A DNA stretch of 64,000 bases from Streptosporangium album. GTDB taxonomy: Bacteria; Actinomycetota; Actinomycetes; Streptosporangiales; Streptosporangiaceae. The stretch lies in contig NZ_JACHJU010000003.1 in the NCBI RefSeq assembly GCF_014203795.1, forward strand, positions 1 through 64,000. Reading direction: 5' to 3'. Of this stretch, positions 8,018 to 15,884 are shown in pieces. The notes under the pieces are model-generated. The model had not been told where the DNA came from. It did no database searches and saw only the letters and a program-made list of their open reading frames with translations. The stretch's first letter is position 1; each line of letters starts with the position of its first letter. Made by a program: the position numbers and the translations under genes.

Positions 8018-9069
8018 TCGGTCTCCTCCTTGAACTGGTGCAGTGCCTCGAAGATGGGGGTGTCGCTGAACCGGAACAGGTCGAACCGCGAATCGGCCTG
8101 GACCGTCAGCGTGGACCACGACGGCACCACGGCGAGGTCGCCGCGGGTGAGCCGCCGCTCGACGCCGTCCAGCGTGAACACGCCGTCGCCGTCGAACACC
8201 TGGTAGACCGAGGAGCCGACCTCGCGCCGGGTCCGGGTCCGCGTGCCGGGCCGGAGCCGGTGGAACTCGGCCCGGATGGTCGGCATGACGTCGCCCCCGG
8301 TGGTGGGGTTGGTGTAGCGGACGGCGGCGTGCCCGGGCTCGACGGTCGCGGCGTGGCCCTCGTCCTCCAGTGCCAGTTGCTCGTCCAGCGCGCGGTCGGT
8401 GTGCTCCCAGCGGTAGGCGGCGATCGGCGAGTGCGCCCTGGCCCCCAGCCCCGACAGCGGCCGCAGGCCCGGGTGCGCCCAGAGCCGCTCGGACCGGGAC
8501 ACCGACGGTGTGCCGGTGTCGGTGACCTGCTCCGGCCCGAACTCGAAGAACGAACTGTCGGTGTAGTGGACGAACGGGATGTCGAGCCCGTCGATCCAGG
8601 CCATCGGGGTGTCGGTGGTGTTGTGGTGACCGTGGAAGTGCCAGCCCGGGGTCAGCAGGAAGTCACCGCGCCGCATGGCCACGGGATCGCCGTCCACGAC
8701 CGTCCAGACCCCTTCGCCCTCGACGACGAAGCGGAAGGCGTTCTGGGTGTGCCGATGCTCGGGAGCGACCTCGCGCGGGCCGAGATACTGGATCGCCGCC
8801 CACAGCGTCGGAGTCGCGTACGGCCGGCCCTCCAGGCCCGGATTGGCCAGCGCGATCGCCCGGCGCTCTCCTCCACGGCCCACGGGCACCAGGTCGCCGG
8901 CGCGCCGGGCGAGCGGGTAGAGCCGTTTCCACTCCCACACGTGCGGCCTCGCCTGGGGCCGGGGATGCGCCGGCATGAGGTCGCCCACCTGGGTCCAGAG
9001 CGGGAGCAGATGCTCGGCGTCGAAGTCGGCGTACAGCCGCTGGAGCGCCGCCTCTTCAGTTGGGTTCAT
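8014..9069 (-). CDS. Gentisate 1,2-dioxygenase
   Basis: A 351-residue bicupin enzyme. The first cupin has APEHRHTQNAFRFVVEGEGVWTVVDGDPVAMRRGDFLLTPGWHFHGHHN split over its two motifs, with iron ligands HRH and the later H. The second cupin is GSSVYQVFDGDGVFTLDGVERRLTRGDLAVVPSW. Gentisate dioxygenases open the ring of gentisate with Fe(II) and O2 to give maleylpyruvate. It is the first gene of the operon and is divergent from the IclR gene with only about 47 bp between start codons, which leaves the dyads at 9079-9107 to control both directions. Confidence 0.93.
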   Translation of the reverse strand: MNPTEEAALQRLYADFDAEHLLPLWTQVGDLMPAHPRPQARPHVWEWKRLYPLARRAGDLVPVGRGGERRAIALANPGLEGRPYATPTLWAAIQYLGPREVAPEHRHTQNAFRFVVEGEGVWTVVDGDPVAMRRGDFLLTPGWHFHGHHNTTDTPMAWIDGLDIPFVHYTDSSFFEFGPEQVTDTGTPSVSRSERLWAHPGLRPLSGLGARAHSPIAAYRWEHTDRALDEQLALEDEGHAATVEPGHAAVRYTNPTTGGDVMPTIRAEFHRLRPGTRTRTRREVGSSVYQVFDGDGVFTLDGVERRLTRGDLAVVPSWSTLTVQADSRFDLFRFSDTPIFEALHQFKEETE

Positions 9070-9078
9070 GGCGCCAAG

Positions 9079-9107
9079 CTATAAACAGATTCTTTATAGT
9101 GCACTAT
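9079..9107. promoter_or_regulatory. IclR operator: two overlapping dyads
   Basis: CTATAAA-N7-TTTATAG (9079-9099) is a perfect 7-bp inverted repeat. ATAGTGCACTAT (9096-9107) is a perfect 12-bp palindrome overlapping its right arm. They fill the short gap between the gentisate operon and the divergent IclR gene and probably overlap both promoters. The site is a strong candidate for autoregulation and gentisate- or hydroxybenzoate-responsive control. Confidence 0.7.
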
Positions 9108-9116
9108 TATTCTTCT

Positions 9117-9872
9117 ATGAAGAACAAGCCGGCGTATGCCCTCGGCTCCGTCGACAACGTGCTGCTCCTGCTGCACATGCTGCGCGACCAGGGGAAGCTC
9201 AAGGTCACCGATGTCGCCAGAGAGCTGGGCATCGCCCGGTCCACCGCCCACCGGTTGCTCGCCATGCTGGTCTACCGGGACTTCGCCGTACAGGACGACA
9301 ACCACATCTACCTTCCGGGGCCGTTCCTGTCCTCGGGAGGGGGCGACATCGGGGGCTCCACCCTCCGGAAGCTGCGCGAGCTCGCCCGGCCGCACATGGA
9401 GACGCTGTGCGGAAGGGTTCACGAGACCGTCAACCTCATGGTCCGCGTGGGCACGGAGGTCCGTTTCCTGTCCAGCGTGGAGTCGTCGCAGATCCTCCAT
9501 GTCGGCGACCGGCGGGGCACGATCCTGCCCGCCCATCGGGCGTCCGGCGGCAAGGTCCTGCTCGCCGAACTGTCCGACGAGCGGATCCGGGAGCTGTACC
9601 CGGACCTTCCGGACGCCGAACGGGCCGGGCTGACGCGTGACCTCGGCGACATCCGCGCCCGCGGATACGGCCTCAACATCGAGGAGACCGAGCAGGGGGT
9701 GTCGGCGATCGGCGCCGCCGTGCACAACAGGCAGGGTGGCGCGATCGCCGCGCTGTCGATCGCGATCCCCTCCGCCAGGTTCGGTCCCGACCGGATCGGC
9801 CCCTTCGCCCGCGAGCTCCACCGCGCCATCCTGGAGACCGAGCACACCCTCGCGGACCTCCCCGATCTCTGA
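9117..9872 (+). CDS. IclR-family regulator of gentisate genes
   Basis: About 251 residues. The winged HTH (SVDNVLLLLHMLRDQGKLKVTDVARELGIARSTAHRLLAMLVYRDF) is followed by the IclR effector domain, with motifs GGKVLLAELSDERI and GYGLNIEETEQGVSAIGAAV. The ATG at 9117 gives the family N-terminus. There is no Shine-Dalgarno sequence before it, and the palindromes lie immediately upstream, so translation may be leaderless. Divergent orientation to the gentisate dioxygenase gene identifies the target operon. Whether it activates or represses cannot be seen. Confidence 0.88.
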   Translation: MKNKPAYALGSVDNVLLLLHMLRDQGKLKVTDVARELGIARSTAHRLLAMLVYRDFAVQDDNHIYLPGPFLSSGGGDIGGSTLRKLRELARPHMETLCGRVHETVNLMVRVGTEVRFLSSVESSQILHVGDRRGTILPAHRASGGKVLLAELSDERIRELYPDLPDAERAGLTRDLGDIRARGYGLNIEETEQGVSAIGAAVHNRQGGAIAALSIAIPSARFGPDRIGPFARELHRAILETEHTLADLPDL

Positions 9873-9938
9873 GATCCCAGCCGGCCCGCCGAGCGCGTCC
9901 GCTCCGGTGCTCCGACGGAGCACCTGACCGCCCCCCGC

Positions 9939-11036
9939 TCAGAGGCCGAGCACCTCCCGCTCGACGTGGTCCAGCGCCAGGCGCACCCCGCCCAGCGCCA
10001 CGCTCTCATCGCCGAAGGTGGAGAGCGCCACCTCCGGAGCCCTGAGACAGAGCTCGTCAAGGTAGCGCCGGAGCGGCACCAGCAGGACGTCACCGGCTCT
10101 CGAGCAGCCGCCGCCGACCACCACGAGGTCGGGGTCGACCGCCAGGACGAGCGCCGAGGCACCGATCGCGAGGTTCCAGGCGAACCGGTCGACCGCCTTC
10201 AGCGCCTCGGGGTCGCCCGCCCGCGCCGCCACGAACACCTGGTCGGCGTCGGCGTCCTTCGTCAGCTCGGCGGAGCCGTCCTCCCAGCCCACCTGTCGCA
10301 GGGCGCCGATCTCGCCGGCGCCCCCACCCCGGCCACGGTGCAGCCGGCCGGCGATGAGGATGCCCGCTCCCGTCCGGTGCCCGACGAGCAGGTAGACCAC
10401 GTCGGCGGCGTGCTGCGCGCTGCCCCGCCAGTGCTCGGCGAGCATGGCCAGGTTGGCGTCGTTCTCGGCGAATCCCGGGCAGCCGAGCCACCGCCCGGCG
10501 ATGCTCGCCAGGTCCACCCCGGTCCAGCCCGGCAGCACGGTGGACAGCGACACCCGTCCGGACCGGTCGACGATGCCGGAGGTGCCGGCGGTGACCGCCC
10601 AGACCCGCGTCCGTGGCACACCGGCACGGTCGACGCAGGCCAGTGCGGTCCGCTCCGCCCGTTCCAGCCGCTCCGGCGCCAGGGCGTCGCCGGACACCGT
10701 GGCGCGCTCCGTGGCGACGACCTCCCCGTTGAGGTCGGCGAGCGTCGCGAGGATCTTGTTGGCGCCGACGTCCACGCCGAGCACGTGGCCGGCGTCCGCG
10801 CGGAAACGGAACCGCCGCGCGGGACGGCCCATCGCGCCCCCGTCAGGCGGGGACTCCTGCACCCAGCCGCGCTCCCCCAGCTCCTCCAGCACCGCCTCGA
10901 CCGTCTGGCGGGAGAGCCCGGTGATCCGGCCGAGCCGGGTGAGCGTGGTCACCCCCTCACGCCGCAGCGCGCGCAGCGTGGCCTGGGTGTTGACCCGGCG
11001 CAGCAGCGAAGGGTCCCCCGGGCGGATCTCAGCCAC
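9939..11036 (-). CDS. ROK-family transcriptional regulator
   Basis: A 365-residue protein with an N-terminal winged HTH (NTQATLRALRREGVTTLTRLGRITGLSRQTVEAVLEELGERGWV) and a C-terminal sugar-kinase-like ROK domain. The domain shows VLGVDVGANKILATLADLNG and an acidic GIVDRSGRV motif. The usual ROK zinc-binding CxCGxxGC motif is not evident; the GGAGEIGAL stretch is followed by RQVGWEDGS instead. It probably senses the sugar or sugar derivative handled by the divergent dehydrogenase/ABC operon. The loss of the zinc motif resembles other ROK repressors that no longer phosphorylate. Confidence 0.85.
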   Translation of the reverse strand: MAEIRPGDPSLLRRVNTQATLRALRREGVTTLTRLGRITGLSRQTVEAVLEELGERGWVQESPPDGGAMGRPARRFRFRADAGHVLGVDVGANKILATLADLNGEVVATERATVSGDALAPERLERAERTALACVDRAGVPRTRVWAVTAGTSGIVDRSGRVSLSTVLPGWTGVDLASIAGRWLGCPGFAENDANLAMLAEHWRGSAQHAADVVYLLVGHRTGAGILIAGRLHRGRGGGAGEIGALRQVGWEDGSAELTKDADADQVFVAARAGDPEALKAVDRFAWNLAIGASALVLAVDPDLVVVGGGCSRAGDVLLVPLRRYLDELCLRAPEVALSTFGDESVALGGVRLALDHVEREVLGL

Positions 11037-11076
11037 TTACGAGACCTCGTTTCATAACTGTTACCGGCTCCCCCTA

Positions 11077-11105
11077 TTGACCCCAACAGGTGCTGATCCT
11101 AGCAT
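11077..11105 (+). promoter_or_regulatory. Candidate sigma-70-type promoter for the sugar operon
   Basis: TTGACC (11077-11082) and TAGCAT (11100-11105) are separated by 17 bp, the optimal spacing, about 40 bp ahead of the dehydrogenase start. It lies between the divergent ROK gene and the operon. Confidence 0.5.
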
Positions 11106-11114
11106 CGGCCGACA

Positions 11115-11133
11115 TATGTTACCTAGTTACATA
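11115..11133. promoter_or_regulatory. Candidate ROK operator
   Basis: TATGTTACCTAGTTACATA is a 19-bp imperfect palindrome (7 of 9 arm positions pair). It sits between the promoter-like element and the ribosome-binding site (GGAGG) of the dehydrogenase gene. A related half (ATAACTGTTAC) lies near 11054, close to the ROK start. Position and symmetry suggest repressor binding. Confidence 0.5.
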
Positions 11134-11145
11134 AGTGGAGGACTG

Positions 11146-12411
11146 ATGGCGCGAGCGGTGACCCTTGCCCTTGTCGGGGCGGGTTCTCGGGGGACCTCCT
11201 ACGCGCGTCACGCCATCCGGGACGCGTCGGCCGAGGTCGTGGCGGTGGCCGAGCCCCTGGCCGCCCGGCGTTCACGGGCCGCGGCCGAACACCCCGGTGC
11301 CACGCTGTACGAGGACTGGCGGGAGCTCGCCCGGCTCCCCCGGCAGGCGGACGCGGTGATCATCGCCACCCAGGACACCGACCACGTCGAGCCCGCGACC
11401 AGGTTCGCCGAGCTCGGTTACGACATCCTCCTGGAGAAGCCGATGGCCGTCTCCGAGGAGGACTGCCGCCGGATCGTGGCGACGGCCGAGCGCTCGAAGG
11501 TGATCTTCGCGGTCTGCCATGTGATGAGGTACATGCCCTATACCAGGGCGCTGAAGGAGATCATCGACTCCGGGCGGATCGGTGAGATCGTCAGCATCCA
11601 GCACCTGGAGCCGGTCGGCTGGTGGCACCAGGCCCACTCCTACGTCCGCGGCAACTGGCGGCGGACCGACGAGTCGACGTTCATGCTGCTCGCCAAGTCA
11701 TGCCACGACCTCGACTGGCTGGTCCATCTGACCGGCAGGCAGGTCAGCCGGGTGTCCTCTTTCGGCGGGCTCGCGCACTTCCGCGCGGCCGGCCGCCCCG
11801 AGGGTGCGACCGACCGCTGCCTCGACTGTCCGGTCGAGGCGGGATGCCCGTACTCGGCCAAGCGCATCTACCTGCCCATGCTCGGTGATCCCGCCGCGGA
11901 GGCGTGGCCGCTGTCGGTGCTCACCGACGACGTCACCGAGGCGGGCCTGCTGGAGGCGCTGCGCAACGGCCCCTACGGCCGCTGCGTCTACGGCTGCGAC
12001 AACGACGTGGTCGACCACCAGGTCGTGAACATGGAGTTCGAGGGAGGCATGACCGCCTCGTTCACCATGACCGCCTTCACCCCCCTGGACTTCCGGCAGA
12101 CCCGGATCTTCGGGACCCACGGCTCGATCGAGGGAGACGGGGTCCGGCTCATCGTCCACGACTTCGTCGGCGGCGGCACCGAGACGATCGACACCACGGC
12201 GGCGGGCGGCGCGTCGGCTGCGGACGGACACGGCGGCGGCGACCGGGGGCTCGTCGAGGCGTTCCTCTCCGCGGTCAGGACCCGCGACCCCCACCAGGTG
12301 CTGTCCTCGCCCGGCGAGAGCCTGCACAGCCACCTCATCGCCTGGGCGGCCGAACGCTCACGGCTCAACGGCGAAACCGTCACTCTGGAAGGAAGCCCCC
12401 ATGAAAGGTAA
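11146..12411 (+). CDS. Gfo/Idh/MocA-family dehydrogenase
   Basis: A 421-residue NAD(P)-dependent oxidoreductase. The Rossmann start is TLALVGAGSRGTSYARHA, with the family's LLEKPMAVSEEDCRRI catalytic-lysine motif. An internal Cys cluster (C-x2-C-x5-C in DRCLDCPVEAGCPYSAKRIY) marks a well-known metal-binding-like insertion subgroup. The ATG at 11146 follows GTGGAGG; upstream in-frame starts would reach into the operator. It is the first gene of an operon with a sugar ABC importer, whose first gene overlaps by 11 nt, and probably oxidises or epimerises the imported sugar derivative. Confidence 0.85.
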   Translation: MARAVTLALVGAGSRGTSYARHAIRDASAEVVAVAEPLAARRSRAAAEHPGATLYEDWRELARLPRQADAVIIATQDTDHVEPATRFAELGYDILLEKPMAVSEEDCRRIVATAERSKVIFAVCHVMRYMPYTRALKEIIDSGRIGEIVSIQHLEPVGWWHQAHSYVRGNWRRTDESTFMLLAKSCHDLDWLVHLTGRQVSRVSSFGGLAHFRAAGRPEGATDRCLDCPVEAGCPYSAKRIYLPMLGDPAAEAWPLSVLTDDVTEAGLLEALRNGPYGRCVYGCDNDVVDHQVVNMEFEGGMTASFTMTAFTPLDFRQTRIFGTHGSIEGDGVRLIVHDFVGGGTETIDTTAAGGASAADGHGGGDRGLVEAFLSAVRTRDPHQVLSSPGESLHSHLIAWAAERSRLNGETVTLEGSPHER

Positions 12412-13681
12412 GAAACTGGCGCTCGGCCTGGCTCTGAGCGTCGCGCTCGGCGGCATGGCCGCCTGCGGTTCCGGCACAGGGACCGGAACCGCGGGCACAG
12501 CGGCACCCTCGGCGTCCGGCGGCGGACGCGGGCCGCTCACCTTCGCCAGCGGCAAGTTCGAGGCCGAGGCCACCCAGAAGATCGTCGACGCCTGGAACGC
12601 CAAGCACCCCGACGAGAAGGTGACCTCCACCGTGCTTCCGGAGAGCGCCGACGAGCAGCGCCGCAAGCTGATCCAGAACGCCCAGACCAAGTCCGACGCG
12701 CTCGACGTCATCCTGATCGACGCGGTGTGGACCAGCGAGTTCGCCGCCAACCGGTGGGCCGACGAGCTGCCCGCCGACACGTTCGACGCCTCCGGCTTCC
12801 TGCCGCCCGCGATCGACACCGGCAAGTATCGCGACAAGCTGTATGCGATGCCGCTGTTCACCGGCACCGGCCTGCTCTACTACCGCAAGGATCTCGTCGA
12901 GAAGCCCCCGACGACCTGGGCGGAGATGACGGCCGCCTGCGACAGAGTCCTGCCCAAGCAGAAGGGGATGAGCTGCTACGGCGGCCAGTTCGACAAGTAC
13001 GAGGGCCTCACCGTCAACTTCTCCGAAGCGATCAACTCCGCGGGCGGCGAGTTCGTCGACGCGTCCGGCAGGCCCGCGCTCACCAGCGAGGGTGCCAAGG
13101 CCGGTGCCGCCTTCCTGGCCGACGGCTTCAAGAGCGGGATGATCCCCAAGGAGGCGATCACGTACAAGGAGGAGGAGGGCCGGAACGCCTTCCAGGAGGG
13201 CAAGCTGCTCTTCTACCGCAACTGGGCCTACATGTACGAGTCGTCCAACAAGACCGACGGTTCCAGCAAGGTCGCCGGGAAGTTCGACGTGGCACCGCTG
13301 CCCGGCCGCAGCGGTATCGGCGCGGGCACCCTCGGCGGAAACAACCTCGCGGTCTCGTCCTTCTCCAAGCACAAGGAGACCGCCAGGGACTTCATCGCCT
13401 TCGTCACCTCGGCCGAGCAGGAGAAGGCGTTCGCGCTGATCAACTCCACCCCGCTGGCCCGCGCCTCGCTCTACGACGACCCCGAGCTGGTGAAGAAGTA
13501 CCCCTACCTGCCCGCGCTCAAGGAGGGCATCCTCGCCGCCAAGCCGCGCCCCAAGGCGGTCAAGTACGGCGACGTCACCGCCGCCATCCAGGAGTCGGCC
13601 TACGCCGTGGTCTCCGGCGCCAAGCCGGCCGACCAGGCGCTGACCGAACTGCAGGCCGCACTGACCCCCCTGCTCCAGTAA
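12401..13681 (+). CDS. Sugar ABC transporter substrate-binding lipoprotein
   Basis: A 426-residue extracellular solute-binding protein of family 1. The signal peptide ends in a lipobox, LGGMAAC (Cys22). The mature part begins with a Gly/Thr/Ser linker and then GPLTFASGKFEAEATQKIVDAWNAKHP, followed by DVILIDAVWTSEFAA and YAMPLFTGTGLLYYRKDLVEKPPTTWAEM, typical of maltose/trehalose-type binders. It overlaps the dehydrogenase gene by 11 nt and is followed by two permeases. The ligand is unknown; the presence of a Gfo/Idh/MocA enzyme suggests a sugar, inositol or uronate-type solute. Confidence 0.9.
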   Translation: MKGKKLALGLALSVALGGMAACGSGTGTGTAGTAAPSASGGGRGPLTFASGKFEAEATQKIVDAWNAKHPDEKVTSTVLPESADEQRRKLIQNAQTKSDALDVILIDAVWTSEFAANRWADELPADTFDASGFLPPAIDTGKYRDKLYAMPLFTGTGLLYYRKDLVEKPPTTWAEMTAACDRVLPKQKGMSCYGGQFDKYEGLTVNFSEAINSAGGEFVDASGRPALTSEGAKAGAAFLADGFKSGMIPKEAITYKEEEGRNAFQEGKLLFYRNWAYMYESSNKTDGSSKVAGKFDVAPLPGRSGIGAGTLGGNNLAVSSFSKHKETARDFIAFVTSAEQEKAFALINSTPLARASLYDDPELVKKYPYLPALKEGILAAKPRPKAVKYGDVTAAIQESAYAVVSGAKPADQALTELQAALTPLLQ

Positions 13682-13757
13682 CCCTCTACCACCGGTACGG
13701 CGCGCCGCCCCATGAGGCCGCGGCCGTACCGGGTCCGTCCATCGAAGGAGGTGAACG

Positions 13758-14717
13758 GTGGCCACGGTCACCACAGATCGGCCCGGACCCGCCATGCGGC
13801 CCCCGCGCCGGCCGGGACGCCGGGCCGGGCGCGGCCGGTCGTGGCCCGCGGTCCTGATGCTGTCGCCCACCCTGATCGTGCTGGCCCTGGTGGTGCTCTA
13901 CCCGCTGGTCGCGGCCGCGCGTGAGTCGTTCTACACCAGCGGCGAGACGCTGGACGCCGACGGTTTCGTGGTCGAGGGCGAGCGGTTCGCCGGACTGGCC
14001 AACTACGCGGGCGTGCTGGGCGAGCGTTTCCTGAACGCGATGTTCAACACGACGCTCCTCACCGTCGTCACCGTCTCCATCGAGGTCGTCCTCGGTTTCG
14101 CCATGGCCCTGGTGATGAACCGGGCGATGCGCGGGCGGGCGTTCCTGCGGGCCAGCATCCTCGTCCCCTGGGCGGTGCCCACGGCGGTCTCCGGCCTCAT
14201 GTGGAAGTGGATCTTCCAGGCGGACGGCGTCGCGAACGCGGTCCTCGGCACCGACATCCTGTGGACCGCCGAGGGGGTCTACGCCAAGTTCGCCGTGATC
14301 ATCGCCGACACCTGGAAGACCGCCCCCTTCGTCGGCCTGCTCGTCCTGGCGGGGCTGCAGATCATCCCCGGCGAGGTCTACGAGGCGGCCCGGGTGGACG
14401 GGGCCTCGGCCAGGCAGACGTTCTGGCGGATCACACTGCCCCTGGTCAGGCCGGCCCTGCTGGTGGCGGTGCTGTTCCGCCTGATGGACGCGTTGCGCAT
14501 CTTCGACCTGCCGTACGTCCTGATCGGGCCGCGCAAGCACTCCGTCGAGACGCTGTCGGGGCTGATCTGGGACGAGGCGACCCGCGTGCACTACGGTCCC
14601 GCGTCGGCGTACGGCACGGTCCTGTTCCTCTACATCGCGCTGATCGCGTACGTCTTCGTCCGGCTGCTCGGCGCCGACCTGCTGAGCGACGTGCGAACAC
14701 GCAAGAAGGAGGCCTGA
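13758..14717 (+). CDS. Sugar ABC transporter permease (MalF type)
   Basis: A 319-residue inner-membrane permease. A basic, proline-rich cytoplasmic N-terminus precedes six membrane helices, the first being VLMLSPTLIVLALVVLYPLVAA. The EAA loop that docks the ATPase is visible as YEAARVDGASARQTFWRITLPLVRPALLVAV. A GTG start at 13758 with GAAGGAGG just upstream fits. No ATPase gene is present in the operon, so a shared MsiK-type ATPase encoded elsewhere must energise it, as is common in actinomycetes. Confidence 0.9.
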   Translation: MATVTTDRPGPAMRPPRRPGRRAGRGRSWPAVLMLSPTLIVLALVVLYPLVAAARESFYTSGETLDADGFVVEGERFAGLANYAGVLGERFLNAMFNTTLLTVVTVSIEVVLGFAMALVMNRAMRGRAFLRASILVPWAVPTAVSGLMWKWIFQADGVANAVLGTDILWTAEGVYAKFAVIIADTWKTAPFVGLLVLAGLQIIPGEVYEAARVDGASARQTFWRITLPLVRPALLVAVLFRLMDALRIFDLPYVLIGPRKHSVETLSGLIWDEATRVHYGPASAYGTVLFLYIALIAYVFVRLLGADLLSDVRTRKKEA

Positions 14718-14718
14718 C

Positions 14719-15534
14719 GTGCGCGCTGCGCTGCGCAACGGCGGTGTGATCGGCATCGCGCTCTACTGCCTGGTGCCGTTCTACTGGATGGTCGTCTCCA
14801 GCTTCCGCAGGACCAGTGACATATACGATAAATCGCCTCTCCCTACTCCATGGTCGATGGAGAGTTACGCCGCCGTCTTCGACGAGGGCATCGGCTTCGG
14901 CCAGTCTCTGGTCAACAGCCTCATCGTGGCCGGAGTGACCACAGCGGCCACGATGCTCATCGGCACCATGGCCGCCTACGCGCTGGCCCGGCTGACCTTC
15001 CGCGGCAAGAACGTCATCCTGGCACTCGTCATCGCGGTGTCGATGTTCCCCGGCGCGCTGCTGATCGTGCCGCTGCTCAAGCTGTTCACCTCGATCGGCT
15101 GGATCAACAGCTACCAGGCGATGATCGTCCCGAGCATGTCCTTCGCGCTGCCGCTGACCGTGTGGAACCTGACCTCCTTCTTCCGGCAGCTGCCCTACGA
15201 GCTGGAACAGTCCGCGATGATCGACGGGTGCACGCCCCTGGCCGCGTTCCGCCGGATCATGCTGCCGCTGGCCGCCCCGGGCATCTTCACCACGGCGATC
15301 CTGGCGTTCATCGCGACCTGGAACGAGTTCATCATCGCCGTGACCATGGTCAACGATCAGTCCCGGCAGACCGCGACCGTCCGGATCGCCCAGTTCACCG
15401 GTGCCGCCAAGTTCGACACCCCGTTCGGCACCCAGATGGCCGCCAGCGTGCTCGTCACCGTGCCCCTGGTCATCCTGGTGCTCTTCTGCCAGCGCCGTAT
15501 CGTCGCGGGGCTGACGGCCGGGGCGTTGAAATGA
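14719..15534 (+). CDS. Sugar ABC transporter permease (MalG type)
   Basis: A 271-residue partner permease. Six predicted helices surround the EAA loop LEQSAMIDGCTPLAAFRRIMLPLAAPG. The first helix (GVIGIALYCLVPFYWMVVSSF) and the WNEFIIAV motif are typical of MalG-like proteins. The GTG start is one base after the stop of the MalF-type gene and has AAGGAGG upstream, so the two are coupled. It ends the operon; a short perfect dyad follows at 15564-15578. Confidence 0.9.
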   Translation: MRAALRNGGVIGIALYCLVPFYWMVVSSFRRTSDIYDKSPLPTPWSMESYAAVFDEGIGFGQSLVNSLIVAGVTTAATMLIGTMAAYALARLTFRGKNVILALVIAVSMFPGALLIVPLLKLFTSIGWINSYQAMIVPSMSFALPLTVWNLTSFFRQLPYELEQSAMIDGCTPLAAFRRIMLPLAAPGIFTTAILAFIATWNEFIIAVTMVNDQSRQTATVRIAQFTGAAKFDTPFGTQMAASVLVTVPLVILVLFCQRRIVAGLTAGALK

Positions 15535-15563
15535 CCGACGGACGCGCGGGCGGCCGCACCGCT

Positions 15564-15578
15564 CGGTCACGGTGACCG
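15564..15578. promoter_or_regulatory. Short perfect dyad after the ABC operon
   Basis: CGGTCAC-G-GTGACCG is a perfect 7-bp inverted repeat with one central base, 30 bp after the permease stop. The loop is too short for a good terminator hairpin, so it may be a protein-binding site. Confidence 0.3.
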
Positions 15579-15612
15579 CAAAGTGATTCGTTGAAGAGGG
15601 ATGGCCGGTCGG

Positions 15613-15687
15613 TGACCCATCCGGCATCGGCGGGATAGGGAAATGGGCGAACATATCCCTTATGCCCGCATGACCCATCCAGCATCG
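15613..15687. repeat. 17-bp direct repeats in a 350-bp intergenic region
   Basis: TGACCCATCCGGCATCG (15613-15629) recurs as TGACCCATCCAGCATCG (15671-15687), one mismatch, with starts 58 bp apart. Between them lie GGGATA and TATCCC as an inverted pair. The region 15535-15884 holds no gene and leads to the formaldehyde dehydrogenase, so these are probably regulator sites for it. Confidence 0.5.
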
Positions 15688-15884
15688 TGACAAGCTGGGT
15701 AGGAAGGGTTTTCGCCCGCGTCTCTATACGACCGTGCGGGCCGGACCCGAGAGGGACCCACAGCCGGAACGCTTTTTCACCGATGTCATCGGGGACGGCG
15801 CGGCTGCTCAGGACGACGACATGCCGGGGTCCGCGCGAAGTCGCCGCCCGCCGATGTTCCGCGGGAACGCAAGGGGGAAAGACC

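Noticed and set aside
15613-15687. CRISPR-like spaced repeat
   Set aside because: Only two copies with one mismatch and no third unit; no cas gene nearby.
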